Positions 1 to 7,335 of a stretch of DNA of 64,000 bases are shown piece by piece. The DNA is taken from positions 3,720,001 through 3,784,000 of the forward strand of contig NZ_AP029028.1 of NCBI RefSeq assembly GCF_037076565.1, in the 5' to 3' direction. The DNA is from Herbaspirillum sp. DW155. Its GTDB lineage: Bacteria > Pseudomonadota > Gammaproteobacteria > Burkholderiales > Burkholderiaceae_D. The notes under the pieces were generated by a model. It did not search any database and was not told where the DNA came from. It worked only from the letters and a program-made list of their open reading frames with translations. Every line of letters starts with the position of its first letter. The first letter of the stretch is position 1. The position numbers were made by a program, and so were the translations under genes.

Positions 1-240
1 ATAGCCTGCTTCCCGCCACGTGTGGAACTCTTCGTCGTCCTCTTCCAGCACACCGGGATGCGCGGCGTCGATACTTTCCCGCATGAATGCCAGGTCACGG
101 TAGGCCACCATCGCCCAGTGTTTCTTCGCCTCTTCTGGTTGCGCAGGCGCTCCAGCTTCTGCCCTGCATTGCACCCAGGTGGCGAGCAAGACAATGAGCA
201 GCCTGAATATTGTTTTGCACCTTAACTTGGACAAGATCAT
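1..240 (-). CDS. Secreted protein, N-terminal 80 residues (3' end cut by window edge)
   Basis: An open minus-strand frame runs from an ATG at 240 to the left edge. A good ribosome binding site (AAGGAAGGG) lies about 7 bases upstream of the ATG. The protein begins with basic residues and a hydrophobic stretch (FRLLIVLLATWVQC), then an Ala-rich junction, which fits a signal peptide with cleavage around residues 30-33. The mature part contains a DLAFMRESIDAAHPGVLE segment. This resembles the start of some secreted S41-type peptidases (D-L-x-F-x-R...HPG), but 80 residues are too few to assign a family. The gene diverges from the LysR gene across a 417-bp AT-rich gap. The secretion call is solid; the peptidase link is a guess. 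Confidence 0.6.
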   Translation of the reverse strand, partial: MILSKLRCKTIFRLLIVLLATWVQCRAEAGAPAQPEEAKKHWAMVAYRDLAFMRESIDAAHPGVLEEDDEEFHTWREAGY

Positions 241-657
241 CCAACATCCCTTCCTTGAATCTGCCCTTGAAGCAGTGATGGATTACCCCACGAGCACAAA
301 AAAAACGCGACATCCATCGTCGCGCACGTCCGGCCCGAGATGATGCTAGACAGCTTGCTCTTGCTCCATCGCTCACGTTCGATGTTTCACCTCTTATTTT
401 CCTTCTCAGTTTTCGCGTCAACCTCACTTCTCCATCTATTTTTATATCGTTTATATCTTTTATCTTCTTTCGACAACAAAAGCCGCGAGGTTCGCACAAG
501 CGCCTCCCACCACATGCCAGATTTTATATATTTGACATACGATAAACGATATACAAAAATGCACTGCCAACGCAGGACAGTTTCGTCCGCAGTCCGCACC
601 AGAGTGACCGAAAAACCGCCACCTGCCCCGCACCCTCCAGACCCCGGAGACATCCTC
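241..657. other. AT-rich divergent intergenic region with an 11-bp inverted repeat
   Basis: This gene-free gap separates the minus-strand secreted protein from the LysR gene. It is clearly richer in A+T than its surroundings between 410 and 560. It contains a perfect inverted repeat, ATATCGTTTAT at 444-454 and its complement at 542-552, with centres 98 bp apart. Around the right arm the motif TATCG recurs in direct orientation. The LysR reading frame stays open back to 340, but base composition and the ribosome binding site before 658 argue that this part is non-coding. It most likely carries the two divergent promoters and a regulator site. Confidence 0.5.
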
Positions 658-1590
658 ATGTCCAGGCTGCCTGACCATCTCGACATCCACCTCATCCGCA
701 TCCTCTATCTCCTGCTCTGCGAGAAGAACGTCTCGCGGGTCGCCCTGAAGCTGAATCAGCCGCAGCCCTCGATCTCGGCCTCGCTGCGCAAGCTGCGCGA
801 ACTGACCGGCGACCCGCTGCTGGTGCGCGGGGCGCGCGGCATGGTGCCGACCCAGCACGGCGAAAGCCTGTTGAAACCGGCCAAGCGCATCCTCGACGAG
901 ACCGAGCGCCTGTTCATCCCCAAGAGCGCCTTCGTGCCGCAGGAGGAAGAGCGCACCTTCCACATCGCCGCGCCCGACTACATGAACACGCCCTTCTTCA
1001 CCGAAGTGATCGGCCGCCTGCGGCGCGAGTCGCCGCGCAGCCGCATCGTCATCCACGCGCTGGGGCCGGATACCGATTACGTGCGCCGGCTCTCGGATGG
1101 CGAACTGGACCTGGTGATCGCCAACTGGGATGAACCGCCCGCCCACCTGCATCTCTCCAAGCTGTTCGACGATCCCATCGTCTGCCTCATGCGCGCCGAC
1201 TGCGCCTACGCCAGGCGCACCGCGCGCGATGCCATGAGCATCGACGACTACCTGTCGCTGCCGCACGCGGCGCCCTCGCAGATCCTGCCCGGCTATCACG
1301 GCTCCATCGATACCTTCCTCGAAAAGCAGAACCTGCATCGCAACGTGGTCGTGGAATCGGCGCACTTCCGCATGCTGCCCTACATGGTGGCGCAGACCGA
1401 CCTGGTGCTGACCGCCGGCCAGCAGTTCGCCCGCGTCTACGAAAAACTGCTGGGCCTGAAAAGCTATGCGGTGCCCATCAAGTTCCCGCCGCTGCGCTTC
1501 TACCAGCTCTGGCACGAGCGCGCGCACCAGGCCACCGAGCACAAATGGCTGCGCGCCCAGGTCAGCGCGGCGGCCAGGATGATGGCCTAG
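658..1590 (+). CDS. LysR-family transcriptional regulator
   Basis: The product is a 310-residue DNA-binding regulator. The winged helix-turn-helix spans about residues 15-65 (NVSRVALKLNQPQPSISASL is the recognition region), followed by a periplasmic-binding-protein-like effector domain to the end. The start at 658 was chosen because GGAGA lies 8 bases upstream and the length then matches the family norm of about 300 residues. The frame is open further upstream, but that DNA is AT-rich and not codon-biased. The gene sits directly before a urate/xanthine permease and a uric-acid degradation enzyme. A role in controlling purine catabolism is therefore a reasonable inference, but no effector can be read from the sequence. 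Confidence 0.93.
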   Translation: MSRLPDHLDIHLIRILYLLLCEKNVSRVALKLNQPQPSISASLRKLRELTGDPLLVRGARGMVPTQHGESLLKPAKRILDETERLFIPKSAFVPQEEERTFHIAAPDYMNTPFFTEVIGRLRRESPRSRIVIHALGPDTDYVRRLSDGELDLVIANWDEPPAHLHLSKLFDDPIVCLMRADCAYARRTARDAMSIDDYLSLPHAAPSQILPGYHGSIDTFLEKQNLHRNVVVESAHFRMLPYMVAQTDLVLTAGQQFARVYEKLLGLKSYAVPIKFPPLRFYQLWHERAHQATEHKWLRAQVSAAARMMA

Positions 1591-1650
1591 GCGCGCGCCT
1601 GACACGCCGCCGGGCCGCACCAGAAGAGGGCAAGACGCCGACGTCATATA

Positions 1651-1682
1651 TCGGCAGCACGCCAGGTGGTATATGCTGCCGA
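1651..1682. promoter_or_regulatory. 9-bp inverted repeat upstream of the NCS2 permease
   Basis: TCGGCAGCA (1651-1659) is repeated as its exact complement TGCTGCCGA (1674-1682), with a 14-base spacer. No T-tract follows, so it is not an intrinsic terminator for the LysR gene. It lies just before a perfect TTGACA and is well placed as an operator for the permease transcript. Confidence 0.45.
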
Positions 1683-1688
1683 CTATAG

Positions 1689-1715
1689 TTGACACCTGCC
1701 GGATTGCATTAGTAT
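1689..1715 (+). promoter_or_regulatory. Possible sigma-70 promoter for the permease
   Basis: A perfect -35 box TTGACA lies at 1689-1694, followed by TAGTAT at 1710-1715. The spacing is 15 bases, shorter than ideal. It is placed about 110 bp before the permease start. Confidence 0.3.
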
Positions 1716-1824
1716 CGCCAGGATCAGGCGCCCCCCTCTGTCCAGCGGCAAGGCACGCTCTCCCGGGCGCGTTGACGTGGGCGTGGTCACATGCCCTTCG
1801 ATCAACATGCCAGGAGACCAGCCC

Positions 1825-3219
1825 ATGCAAGCCCCCAGCCACCCGGTGGATGAACGCCTCCCCGTCTTCAAGCTCCTTGCACTGGGCATGCAGCACGTCC
1901 TGGTGATGTATGCCGGTGCGATTGCGGTGCCCCTCATCATCGGCGGCGCACTGAACCTGCCCAAATCCGAGATCGCCTACCTGATCAGTGCTGACCTGTT
2001 CTGCTGCGGCCTGGTCACCATCATCCAGAGCGCAGGGATCTGGAAGTTCGGCATCCGCATGCCCGTCATGATGGGCGTGACCTTTGCCGCCGTGGGACCG
2101 ATGGTGGCGATGGCCAACAATCCCCAGCTCAACATCCTGCACATCTATGGCGCCGTGATCGCCTCCGGCGTTTTCTGCATCCTGGCTTCGCCTTACATGA
2201 GCAAGTTGATGCGCTATTTCCCGCCGGTGGTGACGGGCACCGTCATCACCGTCATCGGCGTCTCGCTCATGGGCGTGGGGATCAACTGGGCCGCGGGCGG
2301 ACAGCCGGTGATCGGCAAGCTGGTCGATGGGGTCTTCGTCAAGATGCCCAATCCCGACTACGGCTCGCCGCTATCGCTGTCGATTGCGGCCGTGGTGCTG
2401 GTATCGATCCTGCTGATCAGCAAGTACACGCGCGGTTTCCTCTCCAACATTTCCGTGTTGATGGGCATGGTGGTGGGCTTCGTCATTGCGTTGGCGCTGG
2501 GCAAGATCAGCTTTGACGGACTGCAGGCCGCCGACTGGTTCGCCTTCATCCAGCCCTTCCACTATGGCCTGCCGCAGTTCGACCCGGCCTCCATCATCAG
2601 CATGTGCCTGGTGATGATCGTGACCATGATCGAATCGACCGGCATGTTCATGGCCCTGGGCGACATCGTGGGTCGCCGCGTCGACGACCGCACGCTGGCC
2701 AGCGGCTTGCGCGTGGATGGCCTGGGCACGGTCATCGGCGGCCTGTTCAACACCTTCCCCTATACCTCCTTCTCGCAGAACGTCGGCCTGGTGGGCGTAA
2801 CCGGCATTCGCAGCCGCTTCGTCTGCGTGGCGGCCGGGGTGATCCTGGTGGCCTTCGGCCTGTTCCCCAAGATGGCGCACGTGGCCGCCTCGATCCCGCA
2901 ATTCGTGCTGGGTGGTGCGGGCATCGTGATGTTCGGCATGGTGGCGGCGACCGGCATCAAGATTCTCTCCAGGGTCGATTTCCACGGCAACCGCAACAAT
3001 CTCTTCATCGTCGCCATCAGCATCGGCGTGGGCATGATCCCCATCGTCGCCCCGACCTTCTTCGACAAGATGCCGCGCCTGCTGGGCACGATCTTCCACA
3101 GCGGCATCCTGCTGGCCTCGGCCATGGCGGTGAGCCTGAACCTGTTCTTCAATGGCCGCGGCAGCGACGGCGACGTGGCCGGCTACGCAGCGGCTGCCGC
3201 GCAAAGTTCGGACCACTGA
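1825..3219 (+). CDS. NCS2-family urate/xanthine:cation symporter
   Basis: This is a 464-residue inner-membrane transporter of the nucleobase-cation symporter-2 family with many hydrophobic segments. The family signature Q-N-x-G-x(4)-T-G is present as QNVGLVGVTG from residue 318, in the UacT/XanQ/PbuX branch that carries urate or xanthine. Start 1825 is preferred over the upstream in-frame ATG at 1807 because AGGAGA lies 7 bases before it. Between a LysR regulator and a urate-degradation fusion gene, import of urate or xanthine is the likely job. The exact substrate cannot be told from sequence. Confidence 0.92.
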   Translation: MQAPSHPVDERLPVFKLLALGMQHVLVMYAGAIAVPLIIGGALNLPKSEIAYLISADLFCCGLVTIIQSAGIWKFGIRMPVMMGVTFAAVGPMVAMANNPQLNILHIYGAVIASGVFCILASPYMSKLMRYFPPVVTGTVITVIGVSLMGVGINWAAGGQPVIGKLVDGVFVKMPNPDYGSPLSLSIAAVVLVSILLISKYTRGFLSNISVLMGMVVGFVIALALGKISFDGLQAADWFAFIQPFHYGLPQFDPASIISMCLVMIVTMIESTGMFMALGDIVGRRVDDRTLASGLRVDGLGTVIGGLFNTFPYTSFSQNVGLVGVTGIRSRFVCVAAGVILVAFGLFPKMAHVAASIPQFVLGGAGIVMFGMVAATGIKILSRVDFHGNRNNLFIVAISIGVGMIPIVAPTFFDKMPRLLGTIFHSGILLASAMAVSLNLFFNGRGSDGDVAGYAAAAAQSSDH

Positions 3220-3402
3220 TGCCATCCGGCCCAAGATGTTTTAAAGTCTCATCTGCGCCGCAGCGCCCACCAGGCGGGCCTGCGCGCAGATCATGAGGCG
3301 ACATCCGCAGGCAACAATCAGCACCGACAATCCTGATTGCCAGCGCAGGCCATCACCAACGAACACAGCGAGGGAGCCGGCGGCACGCCGACCGGCCAGC
3401 AC

Positions 3403-5166
3403 ATGACGACGACACTGGAACAACTGAACGCCGCCGAGACTTCGGCCTTCATCGCCGCCCTGCACGGCATCTACGAGCACTCTCCCTGGATTCCCGAGCG
3501 GGCTGCGCGGCAACGTCCTTTCCGTAATCTCACCGCCTTCAAACTGGCCTTGCACAAGGTCGTGACCGACGCCAGTCGCGCCGAGCAGCTGGGCCTGATC
3601 CGCGCCCACCCCGAACTGGCCGGCCGCGCCGCCATTGCCGGCGAGTTGACCGCCGAGTCCACGGGTGAGCAGGCCAAGGCCGGATTGAACCTGTGCACCC
3701 CGGAAGAATTTGCCCGACTGCAACAGCTCAATGCCGACTACAACGCGAAGTTCGGCTTCCCTTTCATCCTGGCGGTGAAGGGCCCCACCGGTGCGGGCCT
3801 CACGCGCCAGCAGATCATCGCCACCTTTGCCCGCCGCCTGCGCAACCAGCCCGAAGACGAACTGCGCGAAGCCCTGCGCCAGATCGGCCGCATTGCCGAG
3901 ATGCGCATCAACGACCTGCTGGGCCATCGCCCGGCGCTGGGCGCGAGGGTGATGCAGTGGGCCGAAGAGATCGGCGCGCTATCGGAAGACGAAGGCGCCC
4001 TCACCTGTACCTATCTCACCGAGACGCATCAACGCACTGCAAAGCAGATTGCGCAATGGATGCGCGAGGCCGGCATGCAGGTCCACATCGATGCGGTGGG
4101 CAACGTGGTGGGGCGATATCTCTCCACCGATCCGCAGGCCAAGACCTTGCTGACCGGCTCGCACTACGACACGGTGCGCAATGGTGGCAAGTACGATGGG
4201 CGCGAGGGTATCTTGCTGCCCATCGCGGTGGTGAAGCATCTGCATGAGCGTGGCGAGACCTTGCCTTTCCATGTCGAGGTGATCGGATTTTCGGAAGAAG
4301 AAGGTGTGCGCTTCAAGAGCACCTTCCTGGGCAGCAACGCGGTCACCGGCCATTTCGACATGCAGCTGCTGGATCTGCAGGACAAGGATGGCATCAGCAT
4401 GCGCGAGGTCATCACCCAGGCGGGCCATGACGTGGCCGCCATCCCGCAGATCGCGCGCGACCCGGCCGACATCCTGGGCTATGTGGAGGTGCACATCGAA
4501 CAGGGACCGGTGTTGCTCAACCGTGATCTGCCGGTGGGCATCGTCACCTCGATTGCCGGCAGCTCGCGCTATCTGGTGGACCTGAAGGGCGTAGCCAGCC
4601 ATGCCGGCACCACGCCGATGGACATGCGCAAGGATGCGGCCGCAGCGGCGGCCGAGATCATCCTGTACGTGGAGCAGCGTTGTTCGCAGGACCAGCATGC
4701 GGCGCTGGTAGGCACGGTGGGGCAATTGCAGGTACCGCGTGGATCGACGAATGTGATTCCCGGCGCGTGCCAGTTGTCGCTGGACATTCGTGCAGCGGAG
4801 GATGGGGTGCGTATTGCGGCGGTGAAGGACATTCTTGGCAAGATCGAAGAGATCTGCGCCCGCCGCAGCATCGACATCAAACTCGAAGAGACCTTGAGCG
4901 CCCCCGCTGCGCCGTGTGCGCCGTGGCTGATGGATCAGTTGCGCGCCGCGACCGAGCGTGCGGGCGTGCCGCCATTCGAGTTGGCTTCCGGAGCGGGGCA
5001 TGATGCGATGGCGATAGCCAGGCTGACGGATGTCTGCATGTTGTTTACGCGTTGTGGCAATGGCGGCATCAGCCACAATCCGTTGGAGACGATGACGGCC
5101 GATGATGCGGAGGTATCGGGGCAGATTCTGCTGGATTTCCTGCGCAGTTTTGAGGCGAAGCGTTAA
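3403..5166 (+). CDS. Fused OHCU decarboxylase (UraD) - allantoate amidohydrolase (AllC-like)
   Basis: This is one 587-residue polypeptide. Residues about 1-170 form an OHCU decarboxylase, which makes S-allantoin from the urate oxidation product. It has the HPEL motif with the catalytic His near 69, a Glu near 85 and the FPFILAVKG segment. Residues about 180-587 are an M20-type allantoate amidohydrolase. Its metal ligands are intact: GSHYDT with His254 and Asp256, Asp265 in NGGKYDG, the EEE at 298-300, the His of VEVHIEQG and the late SHNPLE His. The ATG at 3403 is favoured because the frame before it is non-biased, although no strong ribosome binding site is seen. The two activities flank the allantoinase step, and no allantoinase gene is in the window. 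Confidence 0.93.
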   Translation: MTTTLEQLNAAETSAFIAALHGIYEHSPWIPERAARQRPFRNLTAFKLALHKVVTDASRAEQLGLIRAHPELAGRAAIAGELTAESTGEQAKAGLNLCTPEEFARLQQLNADYNAKFGFPFILAVKGPTGAGLTRQQIIATFARRLRNQPEDELREALRQIGRIAEMRINDLLGHRPALGARVMQWAEEIGALSEDEGALTCTYLTETHQRTAKQIAQWMREAGMQVHIDAVGNVVGRYLSTDPQAKTLLTGSHYDTVRNGGKYDGREGILLPIAVVKHLHERGETLPFHVEVIGFSEEEGVRFKSTFLGSNAVTGHFDMQLLDLQDKDGISMREVITQAGHDVAAIPQIARDPADILGYVEVHIEQGPVLLNRDLPVGIVTSIAGSSRYLVDLKGVASHAGTTPMDMRKDAAAAAAEIILYVEQRCSQDQHAALVGTVGQLQVPRGSTNVIPGACQLSLDIRAAEDGVRIAAVKDILGKIEEICARRSIDIKLEETLSAPAAPCAPWLMDQLRAATERAGVPPFELASGAGHDAMAIARLTDVCMLFTRCGNGGISHNPLETMTADDAEVSGQILLDFLRSFEAKR

Positions 5167-5260
5167 TGATTTATATGATTTAGCGGGTTGCGCGTCTTCG
5201 ATACGCGGCTGCGCCGCTACTCAGTCCGAACGGGAGTGGGAAGAGCGAAGAAGAAAAAGC

Positions 5261-5389
5261 AAAGGGCAAGACGAAGCCGCAGGCAAGTACGACCGAAGCC
5301 GAAGGCGAGCAGGAAAGGGCGAGGCCGCAGGCGAGCGCGACCGATGCCGAAGGCGAGCAAAAAAAGGCGAGGCCGCAGGCGAGCCCGAG
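5261..5389. repeat. Tandem repeat, about 2.5 units of 49-53 bp
   Basis: The core GGCCGCAGGCGAGC occurs at 5322-5335 and 5371-5384, and a diverged copy (AGCCGCAGGCAAG) lies near 5275. A second core, GCCGAAGGCGAGCA, recurs in the first two units. Units are purine-rich and slightly diverged, with A-run length differences at the joints, consistent with slippage or unequal exchange. Confidence 0.75.
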
Positions 5390-5406
5390 TGGGGGTTATC
5401 CCCATA

Positions 5407-5524
5407 GAGCCAGCCGTCGCAGCGGAGCGAAAAGTGGATCAGAAGAATAGTGGGAGCGAAGCGACTCTATTCTTCCCACTTTTCGCTCTGCTGCGACGGG
5501 GACCCTCCGCAGGAGGGCTGGCTC
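5407..5524. repeat. 118-bp imperfect inverted-repeat element
   Basis: Four nested arms pair in order: GAGCCAGCC (5407-5415) with 5516-5524; CCGTCGCAG (5414-5422) with 5491-5499; AGCGAAAAGTGG (5426-5437) with 5476-5487; AAGAATAG (5443-5450) with 5467-5474. The centre holds a GAGCGAAGCGA loop. The whole could fold as one long cruciform or RNA hairpin. It resembles the intergenic repeat elements of Burkholderiales and related bacteria and is not followed by a clean U-tract. Confidence 0.75.
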
Positions 5525-5543
5525 TCTGGGGTCGCCTTCTTTT

Positions 5544-5577
5544 GCTTACTTTTCTTGGCGAGACAAGAAAAGTGAGC
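5544..5577. repeat. 14-bp hairpin, element-like
   Basis: ACTTTTCTTG (5548-5557) pairs with CAAGAAAAGT (5564-5573) around a GCGAGA loop. The stem extends by four more pairs, one of them G-T. The flanks GGTCGCCTTCTTTTGC and GAGCGGCTGCCGGGC are typical of a recurrent intergenic sequence seen in many beta- and gammaproteobacteria. That last point is from memory, not a search. Confidence 0.65.
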
Positions 5578-5857
5578 GGCTGCCGGGCCGCCCCCGGCGC
5601 TCCGTTCCGCCCGGAGAGAGAACACAATTAAGCTAGAGCGCAGGAAAGCAATCCGTGCAGACTACCCAAAAACCAAAACCACCAGCATTAAGCAAACCTT
5701 AACGAAAAACAAAACCAGCATTAACCGGACCTAAACCCTCCCAACAACCCCACCCGCCGCAGTCGTTAATAGGGCAAGAAAGGGACTCCCCCCTGTCACC
5801 TGCGCCGCCCCGCAAGTCAATCAAATCAACAAGGAAGCCAACAAGGAGTCCAACACC

Positions 5858-7240
5858 ATGCAAGAGCAAGAGCAAGCAACAGCCAAGACACTGTTGATCA
5901 GGAACGCCCGCATCCTGGTCACCATGAACGAAGCCCGCGAAGAAATCGAAAACGGCGCAATCTTCATCCGCAACAACATCATCGAGCAGGTCGGCAAGAC
6001 CGAAGATCTCAAGCAAGAAGCCGACGAGATCATTGATGCCAGCCACCACGTCGTCATCCCCGGCCTGATCAACACACACCACCACATGTACCAGAGCCTC
6101 ACGCGCGCCATCCCCAGCGCGCAGAATGGCGAACTGTTCAACTGGCTGACCAATCTGTACCCGATCTGGGCCGGCCTGACACCGGAGATGATCCGGGTAT
6201 CCACGCTCACCGCCATGGCCGAGCTGATCCTCTCCGGCTGCACCACCAGCAGCGACCACCTCTACATCTACCCCAACCAGACCCGCCTCGACGACAGCCT
6301 GGAAGCCGCCGCCCAGATCGGCATGCGCTTCCACGGCGCGCGTGGCGCCATGAGCGTAGGCCAGTCCAAAGGCGGCCTGCCCCCGGACCGCGTAGTCGAA
6401 GAAGAAGCCGTCATCCTCAAGGACACGCAACGCCTCATCGAGACCTACCACGACAGCCAGCGCCACGCCATGCAACGCATCGTCGTCGCCCCCTGCTCGC
6501 CCTTCTCGGTCTCACGCGACCTCATGCGCGAAGCCGCCGACCTGGCACGCCACTACGGCGTCTCGCTGCACACCCACCTGGCCGAGAACGTCAACGACAT
6601 CGCCTACAGCCGCGAGAAATTCAACATGACGCCGGCGCAATATGCCGAAGACTGCGGCTGGGTCGGCCACGACGTCTGGCACGCCCACTGCGTGCAGCTG
6701 GACGAACATGGCATCGACCTGTTCGCCCGCACCGGCACGGGCGTAGCGCACTGCCCCTGCTCCAACATGCGCCTGGCCTCCGGCATCGCGCCCATCCGCA
6801 AGATGCTGGATGCCGGCGTGCCGGTCGGACTCGGTGTGGATGGCAGCGCCTCCAACGACAGCGCCCACATGCTGGGCGAAGTGCGCCAGGCCATGCTGCT
6901 GCAGCGGGTGGGCTTCGGCCCCGACGCCATGACCGCGCGCCAGGCGCTGGAAGTGGCCACCCTGGGCGGCGCCAGGGTCTTGAACCGCGACGACATCGGC
7001 GCACTCAAGCCCGGCATGTCGGCCGACGTGGTGATGTTCGACACGCGCCAGATCGCCTTTGCCGGCGCGCTGCATGATCCGGTGGCCGCACTCGTGTTCT
7101 GCACACCAGCCAACGTCGACACCAGCATCATCAATGGCCGCGTGATCGTGCGCGAGGGACAGTGCACCACCATCGACCTGGGCGCGGTGCTGGAACGGCA
7201 CAATCATCTGTCGCTGGAACTGGCGCAAGCAGCACGCTGA
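5858..7240 (+). CDS. 8-oxoguanine deaminase (TrzN/AtzA-type amidohydrolase)
   Basis: This 460-residue cytosolic amidohydrolase belongs to the chlorohydrolase/deaminase branch. Metal-site motifs are in order: NTHHHMYQ (residues 72-79), HTHLAEN near 240, HCVQLDE, HCPCSNMRLASG and GLGVDGSASND with the catalytic Asp. This combination matches characterised 8-oxoguanine deaminases, which convert 8-oxoguanine to urate. Hydroxy- or chloro-triazine hydrolases of the same superfamily are the main alternative. AAGGAG lies 9 bases upstream of the start. It stands among purine permeases and xanthine dehydrogenase, which supports a role in feeding oxidised guanine into the urate pathway. A bidirectional terminator follows. 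Confidence 0.88.
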   Translation: MQEQEQATAKTLLIRNARILVTMNEAREEIENGAIFIRNNIIEQVGKTEDLKQEADEIIDASHHVVIPGLINTHHHMYQSLTRAIPSAQNGELFNWLTNLYPIWAGLTPEMIRVSTLTAMAELILSGCTTSSDHLYIYPNQTRLDDSLEAAAQIGMRFHGARGAMSVGQSKGGLPPDRVVEEEAVILKDTQRLIETYHDSQRHAMQRIVVAPCSPFSVSRDLMREAADLARHYGVSLHTHLAENVNDIAYSREKFNMTPAQYAEDCGWVGHDVWHAHCVQLDEHGIDLFARTGTGVAHCPCSNMRLASGIAPIRKMLDAGVPVGLGVDGSASNDSAHMLGEVRQAMLLQRVGFGPDAMTARQALEVATLGGARVLNRDDIGALKPGMSADVVMFDTRQIAFAGALHDPVAALVFCTPANVDTSIINGRVIVREGQCTTIDLGAVLERHNHLSLELAQAAR

Positions 7241-7264
7241 TATCCGCATCAAGAAACACGGCGA

Positions 7265-7298
7265 AAAAAAACCGTTCAATGAAACACTGAACGGTTTT
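7265..7298. terminator. Bidirectional intrinsic terminator
   Basis: AAAACCGTTCA (7268-7278) pairs perfectly with TGAACGGTTTT (7288-7298) across a 9-base loop, with T- and A-rich flanks. It lies between the convergent 8-oxoguanine deaminase and chemoreceptor genes and can serve both. Confidence 0.85.
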
Positions 7299-7335
7299 GT
7301 CGTTTCCGGCGGGCGGAATCAGCAGAGCAGAACGC

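Larger units (their letters stand above)
5167..5857. other. 690-bp intergenic region carrying repeats and a large inverted-repeat element
   Basis: This long gap lies between the UraD-AllC fusion and the 8-oxoguanine deaminase. It contains about 2.5 copies of a 49-53 bp tandem repeat (5261-5389), a 118-bp imperfect inverted repeat (5407-5524) and a second hairpin (5544-5577). It also has an 11-bp direct repeat ACCAGCATTAA at 5681-5691 and 5714-5724. Short open frames cross it, but they consist of low-complexity Arg/Lys/Ala stretches produced by the repeats. I see no credible gene. Confidence 0.7.

Noticed and set aside
340..657. N-terminal extension of the LysR frame
   Set aside because: AT-rich, no codon bias, and the ATG at 658 has a ribosome binding site and gives the family length.
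460..2142. Long minus-strand open frame (560 codons) opposite the LysR and permease genes
   Set aside because: His/Asp/Arg-rich shadow of GC-rich plus-strand genes. No domain is recognisable and it crosses two genes and an intergenic gap.
5261..5389. Possible CRISPR array
   Set aside because: Only about 2.5 diverged units without distinct spacers. It is a plain tandem repeat.
5188..5631. 147-codon plus-strand frame over the repeat block
   Set aside because: Arg/Lys/Ala low-complexity sequence created by the tandem and inverted repeats, with no ribosome binding site.
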